64,000 nt of DNA from a virus, in the IMG/VR virus record IMGVR_UViG_3300028392_000067, positions 1-64,000 of that record, one strand, 5' to 3'. Below, piece by piece: positions 53,365 to 60,281 of this stretch. A model generated the notes under the pieces. It saw only the letters and a list, made by a program, of their open reading frames with translations. It had not been told where the DNA came from and did not search any database. Position numbers and translations under genes: made by a program. How positions within the stretch are numbered: the first letter of the stretch is position 1; every line of letters begins with the position of its first letter.

Positions 53365-54059
53365 TATTCAGAAATTGGTTTATAAGCCATTCTAGCGGCC
53401 TCTAATTGTTGTTGGTAAGGGTTATTATTATTTTGCTGAGAAACTGTCTTATTTGGCTTCCTAATGGCATCTAACACCCATCTTCGTATGGTTAGGTAAT
53501 CAGATTTTGTAGAATACGATTTTTCAACCTTATAAGATGATAAAAATTCATAAGCTTTTTCAATCGTATCTTTTCCAAATTCAGAAACAAGTTTTTGATT
53601 TTCATCTTCAGTCAAAAGAACATTATCTTTATATTTTATTTTCTTTTCCTTTACTTTTATTTCCTTTCCTTTCCTTTCCTTTTTAGCATTGCCTTCGGAT
53701 AGCGTTTGCAATGCGTTCGCATTTTCCCATCTATAACTAGCTGATTTTCTTGCACTTTCACTTTTGTTATTTCTTTGATCTAATCTTTCTTGAACAGAAT
53801 TACTACCAAAAAAATCACCATTAAAAATAAACAAATCAAAATCATTTACTACGGATGCAACAATTTCGCAATCCGACCTTAAATCATACGCAATACCTTC
53901 GTAATCCGTTCGCAATGCGTTCGCATTATTATATAAATCTTCAACTATAGACCAAAATATACCATAGCCAATCATGCCATGTTTTCTTATTAGCCTTTTT
54001 ATCTTCTCATCATTACGAGCATTATAGTCGTGTGAGAAGTAGAATGTATCTTTTGGCAT
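53364..54059 (-). CDS. DUF4373-type replication protein
   Basis: 231 aa. The first 55 residues (FYFSHDYNARNDEKIKRLIRK) are the DUF4373 (Lin1244/Lin1753-type) N-terminal domain, a winged helix found in phage replication proteins. The middle is low complexity: two Ala-Asn-Ala-Leu segments and a Lys/Glu stretch encoded by tandem TTTCC repeats. The C-terminal part is a Lys-rich helix. It may load the helicase. The ATG overlaps the helicase stop by one base (53364). Confidence 0.75.
   Translation of the reverse strand: MPKDTFYFSHDYNARNDEKIKRLIRKHGMIGYGIFWSIVEDLYNNANALRTDYEGIAYDLRSDCEIVASVVNDFDLFIFNGDFFGSNSVQERLDQRNNKSESARKSASYRWENANALQTLSEGNAKKERKGKEIKVKEKKIKYKDNVLLTEDENQKLVSEFGKDTIEKAYEFLSSYKVEKSYSTKSDYLTIRRWVLDAIRKPNKTVSQQNNNNPYQQQLEAARMAYKPISE
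53693..53927 (-). repeat. 31-bp imperfect direct repeats in the DUF4373 gene
   Basis: The strings at 53693-53723 and 53897-53927 both read CTTCGG/T...GCAATGCGTTCGCATT, 204 bp apart, and encode two Asn-Ala-Asn-Ala-Leu segments. Another repeat in the same gene, TTTCC tandemly (about 53654-53680), encodes the Lys/Glu/Gly stretch. The TTCGGA..AATGCG cassette is a known low-complexity protein-insert type in this family. Confidence 0.7.
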
Positions 54060-54068
54060 TTGATTATC

Positions 54069-54263
54069 TTAATCGTTAACTAAATCGGTTTTCAAAGCTT
54101 CGTTAATACGAGCAATTTCTGCATCTGTAAATAATAATTTACCCTGCATCTTACGAGATAATTCCGATTCTGGTATCTTTGCATTTAATGAAAGCCAACG
54201 CTGCGTGCGACCATCAAGAGCTTCCTTTATCTGCTGATGGATTTTCAAAGTCTTAAATTCCAT
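54069..54263 (-). CDS. Cro/CI-like helix-turn-helix repressor
   Basis: 64 aa: QRWLSLNAKIPESELSRKMQGK spans the helix-turn-helix, followed by a short helix (FTDAEIARINEAL). Cro-sized with no C-terminal dimerisation domain. I chose the ATG at 54263 since the 54287 frame adds a non-homologous start. It is divergent from the winged-helix gene at 54389, so the pair may form a switch. Confidence 0.75.
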   Translation of the reverse strand: MEFKTLKIHQQIKEALDGRTQRWLSLNAKIPESELSRKMQGKLLFTDAEIARINEALKTDLVND

Positions 54264-54339
54264 ATAAATTTTATTGATGAACCACAAAAATAGTTGTTAA
54301 ATTAATACAACCAAATAATTTTTAACTTTTTTTTAAAAT

Positions 54340-54374
54340 AATTTTGTGATTTAATTAATTTAATTAATTTTGTG
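54340..54374 (+). promoter_or_regulatory. Rightward promoter with operator-like palindrome
   Basis: TTTG at 54343-54346 and TAATTTTG at 54365-54372 are 18 nt apart, a good -33/-7 pair. The nonamer AATTTTGTG occurs at 54340 and 54366, and the palindrome TTAATTAATTTAATTAA fills the spacer between the two boxes. It serves the winged-helix gene (ATG 54389). The Cro-like repressor starts at 54263 in the other direction. Confidence 0.75.
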
Positions 54375-54388
54375 TAAATATTATAAAA

Positions 54389-54805
54389 ATGGATGTAAGA
54401 CCTACAACTAAAGATGCTTACGAAATAATTAAACAAAATGGTCTTTTAAGCAATACTAGGTTTATTGTTTATGAAATATTATGTAAATATGGTCCATTAA
54501 CAGCAAATGAAATGAGAATGTATGCATCTAAAGATGTTAATTCTGGAGTTTTTTCAACCAGGTTAAGTGAGTTAGAAAGAATGGGAGTTATAAATACTAT
54601 TGGGAAAAGAATATGTAAAACAAGTGGTTATAATGCTTTGCTTTGGGATGTAAATAATAACATGCCAATTAAATTAGAAAAAGAATTAACTAAAAATGAA
54701 AAAAAGAAAAAAATTCTTAATCTAATAAAAGAATTAGGTATTATTATTGATATTAAATGGAAAGAACCATTACGTAATATTTATAAAGAGATTGAAAAAT
54801 TATAA
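54389..54805 (+). CDS. Winged-helix DNA-binding protein
   Basis: 138 aa. Residues 10-65 fit a winged helix (TRFIVYEILCKYGPLTANEMR, then a recognition helix FSTRLSELERMG). A Lys-rich helical tail follows. It opens the rightward early operon and lies under the palindrome-bearing promoter. Probably a regulator of early transcription. Confidence 0.7.
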   Translation: MDVRPTTKDAYEIIKQNGLLSNTRFIVYEILCKYGPLTANEMRMYASKDVNSGVFSTRLSELERMGVINTIGKRICKTSGYNALLWDVNNNMPIKLEKELTKNEKKKKILNLIKELGIIIDIKWKEPLRNIYKEIEKL

Positions 54806-54825
54806 TAATTAAAATATATAAAAAT

Positions 54826-54918
54826 ATGAATTTTATTTTAGGAATTTTATGTGTAATTGGTTTTGCTGCTATTAGCAGTTATATTTATGTTTATAATGAT
54901 ACAAATGAAGAAAAATGA
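54826..54918 (+). CDS. Single-span membrane microprotein
   Basis: 30 aa; a hydrophobic helix (residues 3-21, Phe/Ile/Leu/Val/Ala) with a short acidic tail. It overlaps the next microgene by 4 bases (ATGA). Such overlap supports translation. Unrecognised. Confidence 0.5.
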   Translation: MNFILGILCVIGFAAISSYIYVYNDTNEEK

Positions 54919-54992
54919 ATATAATATTAATAATATTAGCTTGGGAAATTTTAAAAGTAATTATAAATAAAATAATAAAAAGCCAATTATAA
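54915..54992 (+). CDS. Membrane-associated microprotein
   Basis: 25 aa; Ile/Leu-rich, with a single Trp (residue 10) and a Lys/Asn end. Its stop overlaps the next start (TAATG). Supported mainly by overlaps with neighbours on both sides. Confidence 0.4.
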   Translation: MNIILIILAWEILKVIINKIIKSQL

Positions 54993-55123
54993 TGGAAAAT
55001 AAAGAATTAATATACGACATGGCTAGAAGATTAGATATGATTATTGAAGTATGGAAACAAGGTAAGTATATTGGTAAATTTAGATTTATTAATGACAAAT
55101 TGCACAAATTAAAAGAAGAATAA
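54992..55123 (+). CDS. Hypothetical small basic protein
   Basis: 43 aa, amphipathic helix (residues 3-24) and a basic tail with two Gly-Lys turns. It ends one base before the next ATG. Unknown. Confidence 0.5.
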   Translation: MENKELIYDMARRLDMIIEVWKQGKYIGKFRFINDKLHKLKEE

Positions 55124-55336
55124 ATGGATTGTTATAAAGATAAAGCTGTTGGAGTTATAACTAAATTTTATATGGCTTACACAAAAGTACCATATGAAGA
55201 AAGATTTAAAATTGCTAAAAGAAGGTCATTAGAATATTTGCATAAAATGCATGATCAAAGTAATAATGATATAGAAAAAAAATATTACGAAAGTATATTA
55301 TTTTATGTAAAGAAAATTAAAATTAAAAATGCGTAA
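55124..55336 (+). CDS. Hypothetical basic protein
   Basis: 70 aa, Tyr/Lys-rich and helical; no known domain. It overlaps the NinG gene by 8 bases. Perhaps a partner of NinG, but this is position only. Confidence 0.6.
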   Translation: MDCYKDKAVGVITKFYMAYTKVPYEERFKIAKRRSLEYLHKMHDQSNNDIEKKYYESILFYVKKIKIKNA

Positions 55337-55874
55337 TAGTACAATTATTGTAAAGAAAAAAAGATGTGTTAATTGTGGTAAAATAGATTATCATTTTTCA
55401 AAAAAAATGTGTAAACAATGCGCTACAATACATTCAACACAAAAAAGGATTGATGAATTTGAAGATGATACAGAAAGTTTTCAAAACCTTGTCCAGGATT
55501 TAGATGCAATATTTAGCCAATACATTCGTTGTAAGTATGCGGATAAAGAAGGTATGGTTGAATGTTTCACATCAGGTAAAAAATACCATTGGACTAAAAT
55601 ACAAAATGGTCATTTCATACCAAGAGCAAATTTAGGCACAAGATGGATGGAAGCAAATTGCAGACCACAATCAGAACATGATAATTGTTTACTATCAGGC
55701 AATTTAGAAGTATTTGAAAAAAATCTTGAAAAAGAACATAAAGGCATAGTTGATTATTTACAAGAAACAGCAAGACAAATAGCTAAACCAACTAGAGAAG
55801 AATTAAAACATTTGATTATTGAATATAGATCAAAGTTATCTTTAATTAAAAGTAAATTTATTAATAAAAATTAG
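55329..55874 (+). CDS. ninG: NinG/Rap-like recombination protein
   Basis: 181 aa. A zinc-binding N-terminus (CVNCGK, CKQC) is followed by the NinG core: QNGHFIPRANLGTRW and NCRPQ...HDNCLLSGN near residues 90-125, and a final Lys-rich helix. The family (lambda Rap) is a structure-specific nuclease that aids phage recombination at branched DNA. It has its expected partners here: a PD-(D/E)XK nuclease (56727) and SSB. Confidence 0.85.
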   Translation: MRNSTIIVKKKRCVNCGKIDYHFSKKMCKQCATIHSTQKRIDEFEDDTESFQNLVQDLDAIFSQYIRCKYADKEGMVECFTSGKKYHWTKIQNGHFIPRANLGTRWMEANCRPQSEHDNCLLSGNLEVFEKNLEKEHKGIVDYLQETARQIAKPTREELKHLIIEYRSKLSLIKSKFINKN

Positions 55875-55920
55875 TTTGTTTATAATTAATATTTTAAAAT
55901 TATGTAATAAAATTATAATG

Positions 55921-56003
55921 AATTCGGTAAAATTCCGAATTGTTCACAAAAATGTGAACTTTTAAATAAAATTAATAAAAAGCCCCTCGTAGAAACGAAG
56001 GGC
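55921..56003. other. Three adjacent hairpins
   Basis: AATTCGG/CCGAATT (55921-55927 with 55935-55941) and GTTCAC/GTGAAC (55942-55947 with 55954-55959) are perfect stems, back to back. A third, GCCC-CTCGT/ACGA-AGGGC, occupies 55982-56002. On the minus strand the third is followed by TTTTTATT (a terminator); on the plus strand the second is followed by TTTTAAAT. The gap from 55875 to 56114 has no gene. It may end transcription in both directions. Confidence 0.6.
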
Positions 56004-56070
56004 GAGATTAAACCGTTAACACTTATTGCAAATGAAAAACAAATATACAAAAAATACTTAAATATATTTT

Positions 56071-56098
56071 TTTAATTAAATTAATTAAATTAATTTTG
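56071..56098 (+). promoter_or_regulatory. Rightward promoter with AT palindrome
   Basis: The string TTAATTAAATTAATTAAATTAATTTTG holds two overlapping copies of the palindromic element and ends in TAATTTTG (56091-56098), a TAnnTTTG box. The ATG at 56115 lies 17 bases downstream. No TTTG is present at -33, so a bound activator or a different sigma contact may be needed. Confidence 0.6.
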
Positions 56099-56114
56099 AC
56101 AAAAAATAAAACAC

Positions 56115-56312
56115 ATGGCAAGAGACATTAGCCCAGATTCAGTAAGCAGTAAAGTGGGCAAATTAGAAATTAATGAAACTGCATCATTTAGTAACCCATA
56201 TACATCTGTTACTGTAATGGTTTCGATGTTAAAACGTAAGAAAGACCATAAAGACAAGATTTTTAAAATAAGAATAAAAGATGATGTAACTACTGTGATT
56301 AGAATTAAATAA
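56115..56312 (+). CDS. Hypothetical small protein
   Basis: 65 aa, Lys/Ser/Val-rich, beta strands at both ends (SVTVMVSML, VTTVIRIK). First gene of the recombination operon. Unrecognised. Confidence 0.65.
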   Translation: MARDISPDSVSSKVGKLEINETASFSNPYTSVTVMVSMLKRKKDHKDKIFKIRIKDDVTTVIRIK

Positions 56313-56322
56313 AACAATATAT

Positions 56323-56724
56323 ATGCACATTCAAACCGTTAACTACACTAGAACATTTAATTTGGGAAATTATTCATCTGAAAAAATTGGTGTTGAATTT
56401 TCCCTTAATGAAGGAGAATCTGCTACTAAAGCTCTTGATTATGCAAGAGAGTTAGTTGAAGAATACCATGCTGAAAATGTAAAAAGACAAAAAGAACTTT
56501 ATGATGAAAATGTTGGAGAATCATTGTATAAGATTTTAGGTAGTTCTGGCACTTCAGATAAAAATGAAGTAATCCCAACTCAATCAAAGCAGACATTAGC
56601 TGAAAAAACAAAATCATTTATTGATTTATGTAAAAACAAAGAAGAATTAAAAGCCTGGGAATTAATGAGTAGAAGCAATCCAGATTTACTAGAACACTAT
56701 AATAATAAACTTAAAACACTTTAA
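56323..56724 (+). CDS. Conserved hypothetical protein
   Basis: 133 aa: a beta-rich start (NYTRTFNLGNYSSEKIGVEF) that I recall from proteins beside phage recombination nucleases in Bacteroidota, then a helical half. It is two bases from the nuclease gene and may form a complex with it, as an inference. Confidence 0.6.
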   Translation: MHIQTVNYTRTFNLGNYSSEKIGVEFSLNEGESATKALDYARELVEEYHAENVKRQKELYDENVGESLYKILGSSGTSDKNEVIPTQSKQTLAEKTKSFIDLCKNKEELKAWELMSRSNPDLLEHYNNKLKTL

Positions 56725-56726
56725 CT

Positions 56727-57449
56727 ATGCAATGGGAAAACACACACATTAGATCAAGTTCTGTAGGTTATTTAATGACTGAACCTGTAACAAAAGCTGA
56801 TAAAGAAGCTGGATTATTATCTAAAACAGCTCAAAAACATTTATTAGATGTTTATATAGCTGAAAAGTATGGACGTAAAAAAGACATACAAACTAAACAA
56901 ATGAAAAAAGGTATAGAAGTAGAACAAGAGTCTATTGAATTACTTTCTATGTACTTAAAAATGCCATTTAGCAAAAATGACCAAAGGTTTACCAATGATT
57001 ATATAACTGGGTTTCCAGATATTATTGATAATGATAGAATAATAGATATTAAGTCTAGTTATGATCTTTGGACATTTATTGGTAATATACCAGATAAATT
57101 AGATAGTTTATACTATTGGCAAATGCAATCATATATGTGGTTAACTGGAGCAACTAGTGCTGTTATTGCTTATTGTTTAGTTAATACACCAGAAAGCATT
57201 ATTGAACAAGAAAAATATTATTTGCTTAAAAAAATGGATGTTATTTCAGAAGAAAGTCCTGAGTATGTAAAAGAAGCAATGAAAATAGAGTTTAACATGT
57301 CTTTTGATGATATTTCTATTAATGAAAGAGTATTAATGTTTAATGTTAAAAGAAATGAAGATGATATATTAAGAATTCAACAAAAAGTAGAAAAAGCAAG
57401 AGAGTTTTTAAGAGAATTAGAACAAACACATTTAAACTTTAATAAATAA
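56727..57449 (+). CDS. PD-(D/E)XK recombination nuclease
   Basis: 240 aa. YqaJ/lambda-exonuclease-like: an N-terminal RSSSVGYLM (Ser-rich start of the family), the Glu-containing KGIEVEQESIELL (near residue 62), and the metal motif GFPDIID...IIDIKSS (Asp94, Asp103, Lys105). It resects DNA ends for recombination with a single-strand-annealing protein that is not seen here. The stop shares one base with the methyltransferase start (57449). Confidence 0.8.
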   Translation: MQWENTHIRSSSVGYLMTEPVTKADKEAGLLSKTAQKHLLDVYIAEKYGRKKDIQTKQMKKGIEVEQESIELLSMYLKMPFSKNDQRFTNDYITGFPDIIDNDRIIDIKSSYDLWTFIGNIPDKLDSLYYWQMQSYMWLTGATSAVIAYCLVNTPESIIEQEKYYLLKKMDVISEESPEYVKEAMKIEFNMSFDDISINERVLMFNVKRNEDDILRIQQKVEKAREFLRELEQTHLNFNK

Positions 57450-58279
57450 TGACACATGGAAGTTTATTCAGTGGGATTGGTGGATTTGATTTGGCAGCAG
57501 AATGGATGGGATGGGAAAATATATTTCATTGTGAGTGGAATCCATTTGGACAAAAAGTTTTAAAACATCATTTCCCAAATTCAATAAGTTATAATGACAT
57601 TACTAAAACAGACTTCTCTATTCACAAAGGAAACATTGACATCATTACAGGAGGATTCCCATGCCAACCATACTCAACAGCAGGGAAACGAAAAGGGAAA
57701 GCCGATGAAAGACATCTCTTTCCTGAAATGCTACGAGTTATTAAAGAAATACAACCCAAATGGATTATTGGGGAAAACGTTCGTGGACTTGTTAGTTGGG
57801 GGGGGGATTGGTATTCGAAGAGGTGTGTGCTGACTTGGAAGGGCAAGATTATGAAGTACAATCGTTTATTATTCCTGCTGCAAGTGTCAACGCACCGCAC
57901 AGAAGGGATAGAATCTGGTTTATTGCTCACTCCAACAACAAGGGAAGAGGTGCAAGACTTAGAGAAGTTTCAAAAGAGAATGGAGAAATACCCGAATGGG
58001 ACAACAATGCCAAATCTAGCAACTCAAGTAATGAATTTACTACCAACTCCTTCAGCATTCGATTGGAACACAGCTCAAAGACAAGAGAAATACAAAATTC
58101 GGAAGGAAGTTCAGAAACAAAAAGGGATAAGCCTTCATTATCCACTAAAACAAATGGTAATGGATATAAATCCAAGTGGAAAAACTTCCCAACTATCTCC
58201 CCAATTTGTTCTGGAAATGATGGGATTCCCAAAAAACTGGACGGAATTACCTTTTCAAAATGGAGACAAGAATCAATAA
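57449..58279 (+). CDS. Cytosine-5 DNA methyltransferase, frame-0 form
   Basis: 276 aa. Residues 1-117 hold motifs I (FSGIGGF, 7-13), IV (GGFPCQPYS, 68-76, catalytic Cys72) and VI (GENV, 108-111). Reading the G9 run (57798-57806) in phase gives a C-terminus with YSKRCVLTWK (residues 121-130), two LL-x-TPT/LPTP blocks and SQLSPQFVLEMMGFPKNWTE near the end. I recognise that as the second half of many phage cytosine methyltransferases (a target-recognition region). But it lacks motif VIII and the GNA motif X, which lie in the -1 frame at 57796-58368. Both products look meaningful, so the gene seems to encode two enzymes. Alternatively one frame is an artefact of tract length. Confidence 0.75.
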   Translation: MTHGSLFSGIGGFDLAAEWMGWENIFHCEWNPFGQKVLKHHFPNSISYNDITKTDFSIHKGNIDIITGGFPCQPYSTAGKRKGKADERHLFPEMLRVIKEIQPKWIIGENVRGLVSWGGDWYSKRCVLTWKGKIMKYNRLLFLLQVSTHRTEGIESGLLLTPTTREEVQDLEKFQKRMEKYPNGTTMPNLATQVMNLLPTPSAFDWNTAQRQEKYKIRKEVQKQKGISLHYPLKQMVMDINPSGKTSQLSPQFVLEMMGFPKNWTELPFQNGDKNQ

Positions 58280-58368
58280 AAGCAGCAGGAAATGCAATAG
58301 TTCCACAAGTAGCTTATGAAATTTTTAAAACAATAAAAAAAATGGAACTAAATGAATCAAGAAGTTAA
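57796..58368 (+). CDS. Cytosine-5 methyltransferase, alternative C-terminus (-1 frame)
   Basis: This frame is open from the G tract; a TAG at 57793-57795 closes it just upstream, so entry must occur at the run. It reads GLVFEEVCADLEGQDYEV, then motif VIII (NAPHRRDRIWFIAH), and ends with motifs IX-X (SIKAAGNAIVPQVAYEIF). Joined to frame 0 by a -1 shift or one extra G, it gives about 306 aa with motifs I, IV, VI, VIII and X in order, a complete cytosine-5 methyltransferase. Internal start at TTG 57796 would give a fragment without the catalytic Cys. It overlaps frame 0 over about 480 bases and the next gene by 17. Confidence 0.75.
   Translation: MGGGLVFEEVCADLEGQDYEVQSFIIPAASVNAPHRRDRIWFIAHSNNKGRGARLREVSKENGEIPEWDNNAKSSNSSNEFTTNSFSIRLEHSSKTREIQNSEGSSETKRDKPSLSTKTNGNGYKSKWKNFPTISPICSGNDGIPKKLDGITFSKWRQESIKAAGNAIVPQVAYEIFKTIKKMELNESRS
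57798..57806 (+). repeat. G9 tract at the frame switch
   Basis: Nine consecutive G lie in codons TGG-GGG-GGG-GAT of frame 0. One added G or two lost join the first half to the -1 frame. The zero frame also contains G GGG GGG, a slippery heptamer that could allow -1 ribosomal frameshifting. In so AT-rich a genome, a run this long is unlikely without selection. Confidence 0.85.
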
Positions 58369-58714
58369 TAATGGTGCTAATATAATAAATGCCATACAAA
58401 ATATGAAAATGGCACAAGAACAATTTTTAGATTTTACAAGACAATATCCACACTCTGCTGGTTCTAGATTATTTAAAAAATATTCAGATAAAATAGATTG
58501 GATATTTTCTGATATTATAACGCACCCATTTTTAACAAAAGAAGTTAGAGAGGGAATTAAAACAGAAATAAAAAGTGATGTTTTTGCAGTACCAGCTATT
58601 ATAGAAAAAATAGCATTATTAACTCCAGATCAAAGAGAAATGATAGAAGATACTTTAGATGCTATTTTAAATGGAGAAGAAGTAAAAATAGTAGATATTA
58701 AAGAAATAAAATAA
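58352..58714 (+). CDS. Hypothetical protein
   Basis: 120 aa, helical and acidic toward the C-terminus. The start overlaps the alternative end of the methyltransferase by 17 bases. Not recognised. Its overlap with the -1 frame, but not frame 0, hints that translation may be coupled to that form. Confidence 0.65.
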   Translation: MNQEVNNGANIINAIQNMKMAQEQFLDFTRQYPHSAGSRLFKKYSDKIDWIFSDIITHPFLTKEVREGIKTEIKSDVFAVPAIIEKIALLTPDQREMIEDTLDAILNGEEVKIVDIKEIK

Positions 58715-58718
58715 AATT

Positions 58719-58982
58719 ATGGCAAAGAAAAAAGCAAATATACCACAAGAAGCTAAACCATATACAGAAGGTTGTGATTTCTGTATGCAATTTGATTATG
58801 ATGATATTCATGTAATAGGAGCAAGTCCTGATGAACATGCAGCAATTGAATTAATTATTAAAGCATATCAAGATGCAGGTGTAACATTTGTATGTCCAAA
58901 TACAGGTAAAAAATTAAGAATATTTGCTAGACCATTATCAGATGCAGGTAAAAAAATATTAGAAGATCAATCTAAAACATAA
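58719..58982 (+). CDS. Hypothetical small protein with Cys pair
   Basis: 87 aa. CDFCMQF (C-x2-C, residues 19-22) and a later CPNTGKK suggest a metal-bound site. Lys-rich start. It precedes the tRNA by 65 bases. Function unknown. Confidence 0.6.
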   Translation: MAKKKANIPQEAKPYTEGCDFCMQFDYDDIHVIGASPDEHAAIELIIKAYQDAGVTFVCPNTGKKLRIFARPLSDAGKKILEDQSKT

Positions 58983-59047
58983 GGTTTGTCCATTTAAAAC
59001 CATTTAGGTTATGCATAGCCAATGGTGTCCTTTAAAAATGGTCTCTA

Positions 59048-59119
59048 TGCTGGTTGGTGTAATTGGCAACACTACAGATTTTGATTCTGTCATTTAAGGT
59101 TCAAATCCTTAACCAGTAA
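59048..59119 (+). tRNA. tRNA-Gln (anticodon TTG)
   Basis: A full cloverleaf can be drawn: acceptor TGCTGGT/ACCAGTA (one G-T pair), D stem GTGT/ACAC, anticodon stem ACAGA/TCTGT with loop TTTTGAT (anticodon TTG, reads CAA), and T stem TAAGG/CCTTA with loop TTCAAAT. CCA is not encoded, as usual in many phages. The hairpin-rich gap just upstream (about 59001-59028, ACCATT/AATGGT) may be part of the transcript. Confidence 0.85.
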
Positions 59120-59136
59120 CAAAAAAAATAAAAAAT

Positions 59137-59229
59137 ATGATATATATAATAATACTTATACTAATGGCAATAGCAGCATGGATTGGATATGAAATGAATA
59201 ATTTCCCAATTGATGATGATGATGATTAA
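59137..59229 (+). CDS. Membrane microprotein
   Basis: 30 aa; hydrophobic residues 2-14 (Ile/Tyr/Leu), a Trp, and an acidic end of five Asp. The ATG follows an A-rich leader after the tRNA. Supported by composition only. Confidence 0.4.
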   Translation: MIYIIILILMAIAAWIGYEMNNFPIDDDDD

Positions 59230-59235
59230 ATAAAA

Positions 59236-59259
59236 ACCCCCAAGTAAAAACTTAGGGGT
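59236..59259 (-). terminator. Leftward terminator
   Basis: ACCCC-AAG (59236-59244, one bulge) pairs with CTT-GGGGT (59251-59259). On the minus strand the hairpin is followed by TTTTTATTTA, so it stops transcription coming from the 59295 gene. No T run follows on the plus strand. Confidence 0.75.
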
Positions 59260-59294
59260 ACAATTCTAACTAAAACTATATGAAAAAAACAAAC

Positions 59295-60275
59295 CTATGA
59301 GACGTAATCATTATTTTTCATTGATTGCAAATAATTTGTATCATTTTTTGCTAAATTATTCATTAAATATAATAAATCACTATCTTTAAATGTACTTCTT
59401 AATCTATCTATTATTAATCCAGGTTTTTTAGGAGGTGCTACATTTGGCAAATCTCCCTTTTTTAAACTTCTTTCACTTGGTAATGTTTGTTGTGTAGTAC
59501 CTGCTTGCCAACCACGCTGCCATCTTGGTGTATTTACTTCTCCTAACTTATATAATTTATCTAACATTTCAGGAGTAAATGATCCTGGTTTATTTTCAGC
59601 TGCATCCCAAATACCATATTTAGCAGCTAAATATCTTAAAGCCATTATATCAGCTCTTTGTTCTGTTACAAGATCATCATGTGCACCATTAACAGATCTA
59701 TGCGCTTCACGAGTTGTCCAATCCTTTAAATTAGATAATCTATAATCACCAGTAGTTGGGAAATTATACATTGGTGTCCCATCGGAATAACGAGGTATAT
59801 TTTCGCTTGCTCTTTCTATCATATATTTTGCATCATTCTTCCTATTAGGACCTGTACTTCTAGCATTGTTCCTATCAAGCATTATAAATAAATTCCTAGG
59901 TTGATGTGCAAGTATTTCTTGGTCATTATAATGACCTACTTCATGAGCTAATGCGGAAGATCTTGATTGATTTTCATAAAAGTTTGGATCACCCATATTA
60001 ATATTTCTATCAATTAATTGAGTTATTTTTTGTCTGCCTGATGGGTATTGATCATCAAAAGTATATGTTAAATTATTTATTCCTTCTAATGTTTGTTTAC
60101 TTACAGCATCTGATTGATTTGGGAAACCTCCATTACCTTGATCATATAATTGTTGTTTGAAAAAAGGAGATTTATAATATTTATTATACCAGTCAATTAT
60201 TTGCTGTTTATCAGGAGCTTGATTTCTTTTTTCTCTAGGGTCTGGTTTTGAAACTTTCATTTGAAACAATGCCAT
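59295..60275 (-). CDS. HExxH metallopeptidase-like protein
   Basis: 326 aa. ALAHEVGHYND contains HEVGH (about residues 110-114), and a later TEQRADIMALRYL (about residue 205) gives the second zinc ligand Glu/Asp. A gluzincin-type peptidase is likely. The N-terminal 60 residues are Lys/Tyr/Gln-rich and a disordered Pro/Lys tail follows. It may be a virion or ejected protease; the target is unknown. Confidence 0.7.
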   Translation of the reverse strand: MALFQMKVSKPDPREKRNQAPDKQQIIDWYNKYYKSPFFKQQLYDQGNGGFPNQSDAVSKQTLEGINNLTYTFDDQYPSGRQKITQLIDRNINMGDPNFYENQSRSSALAHEVGHYNDQEILAHQPRNLFIMLDRNNARSTGPNRKNDAKYMIERASENIPRYSDGTPMYNFPTTGDYRLSNLKDWTTREAHRSVNGAHDDLVTEQRADIMALRYLAAKYGIWDAAENKPGSFTPEMLDKLYKLGEVNTPRWQRGWQAGTTQQTLPSERSLKKGDLPNVAPPKKPGLIIDRLRSTFKDSDLLYLMNNLAKNDTNYLQSMKNNDYVS

Positions 60276-60281
60276 GATATA

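Noticed and set aside
57622-58232. Two minus-strand open frames opposite the methyltransferase
   Set aside because: They are shadows of the dual-coding stretch; no promoter or homology feature was seen.
59048-59119. Stop-codon-suppressor tRNA (recoding)
   Set aside because: The anticodon is TTG, which reads CAA, and gene models here close normally with TAA, TAG and TGA.
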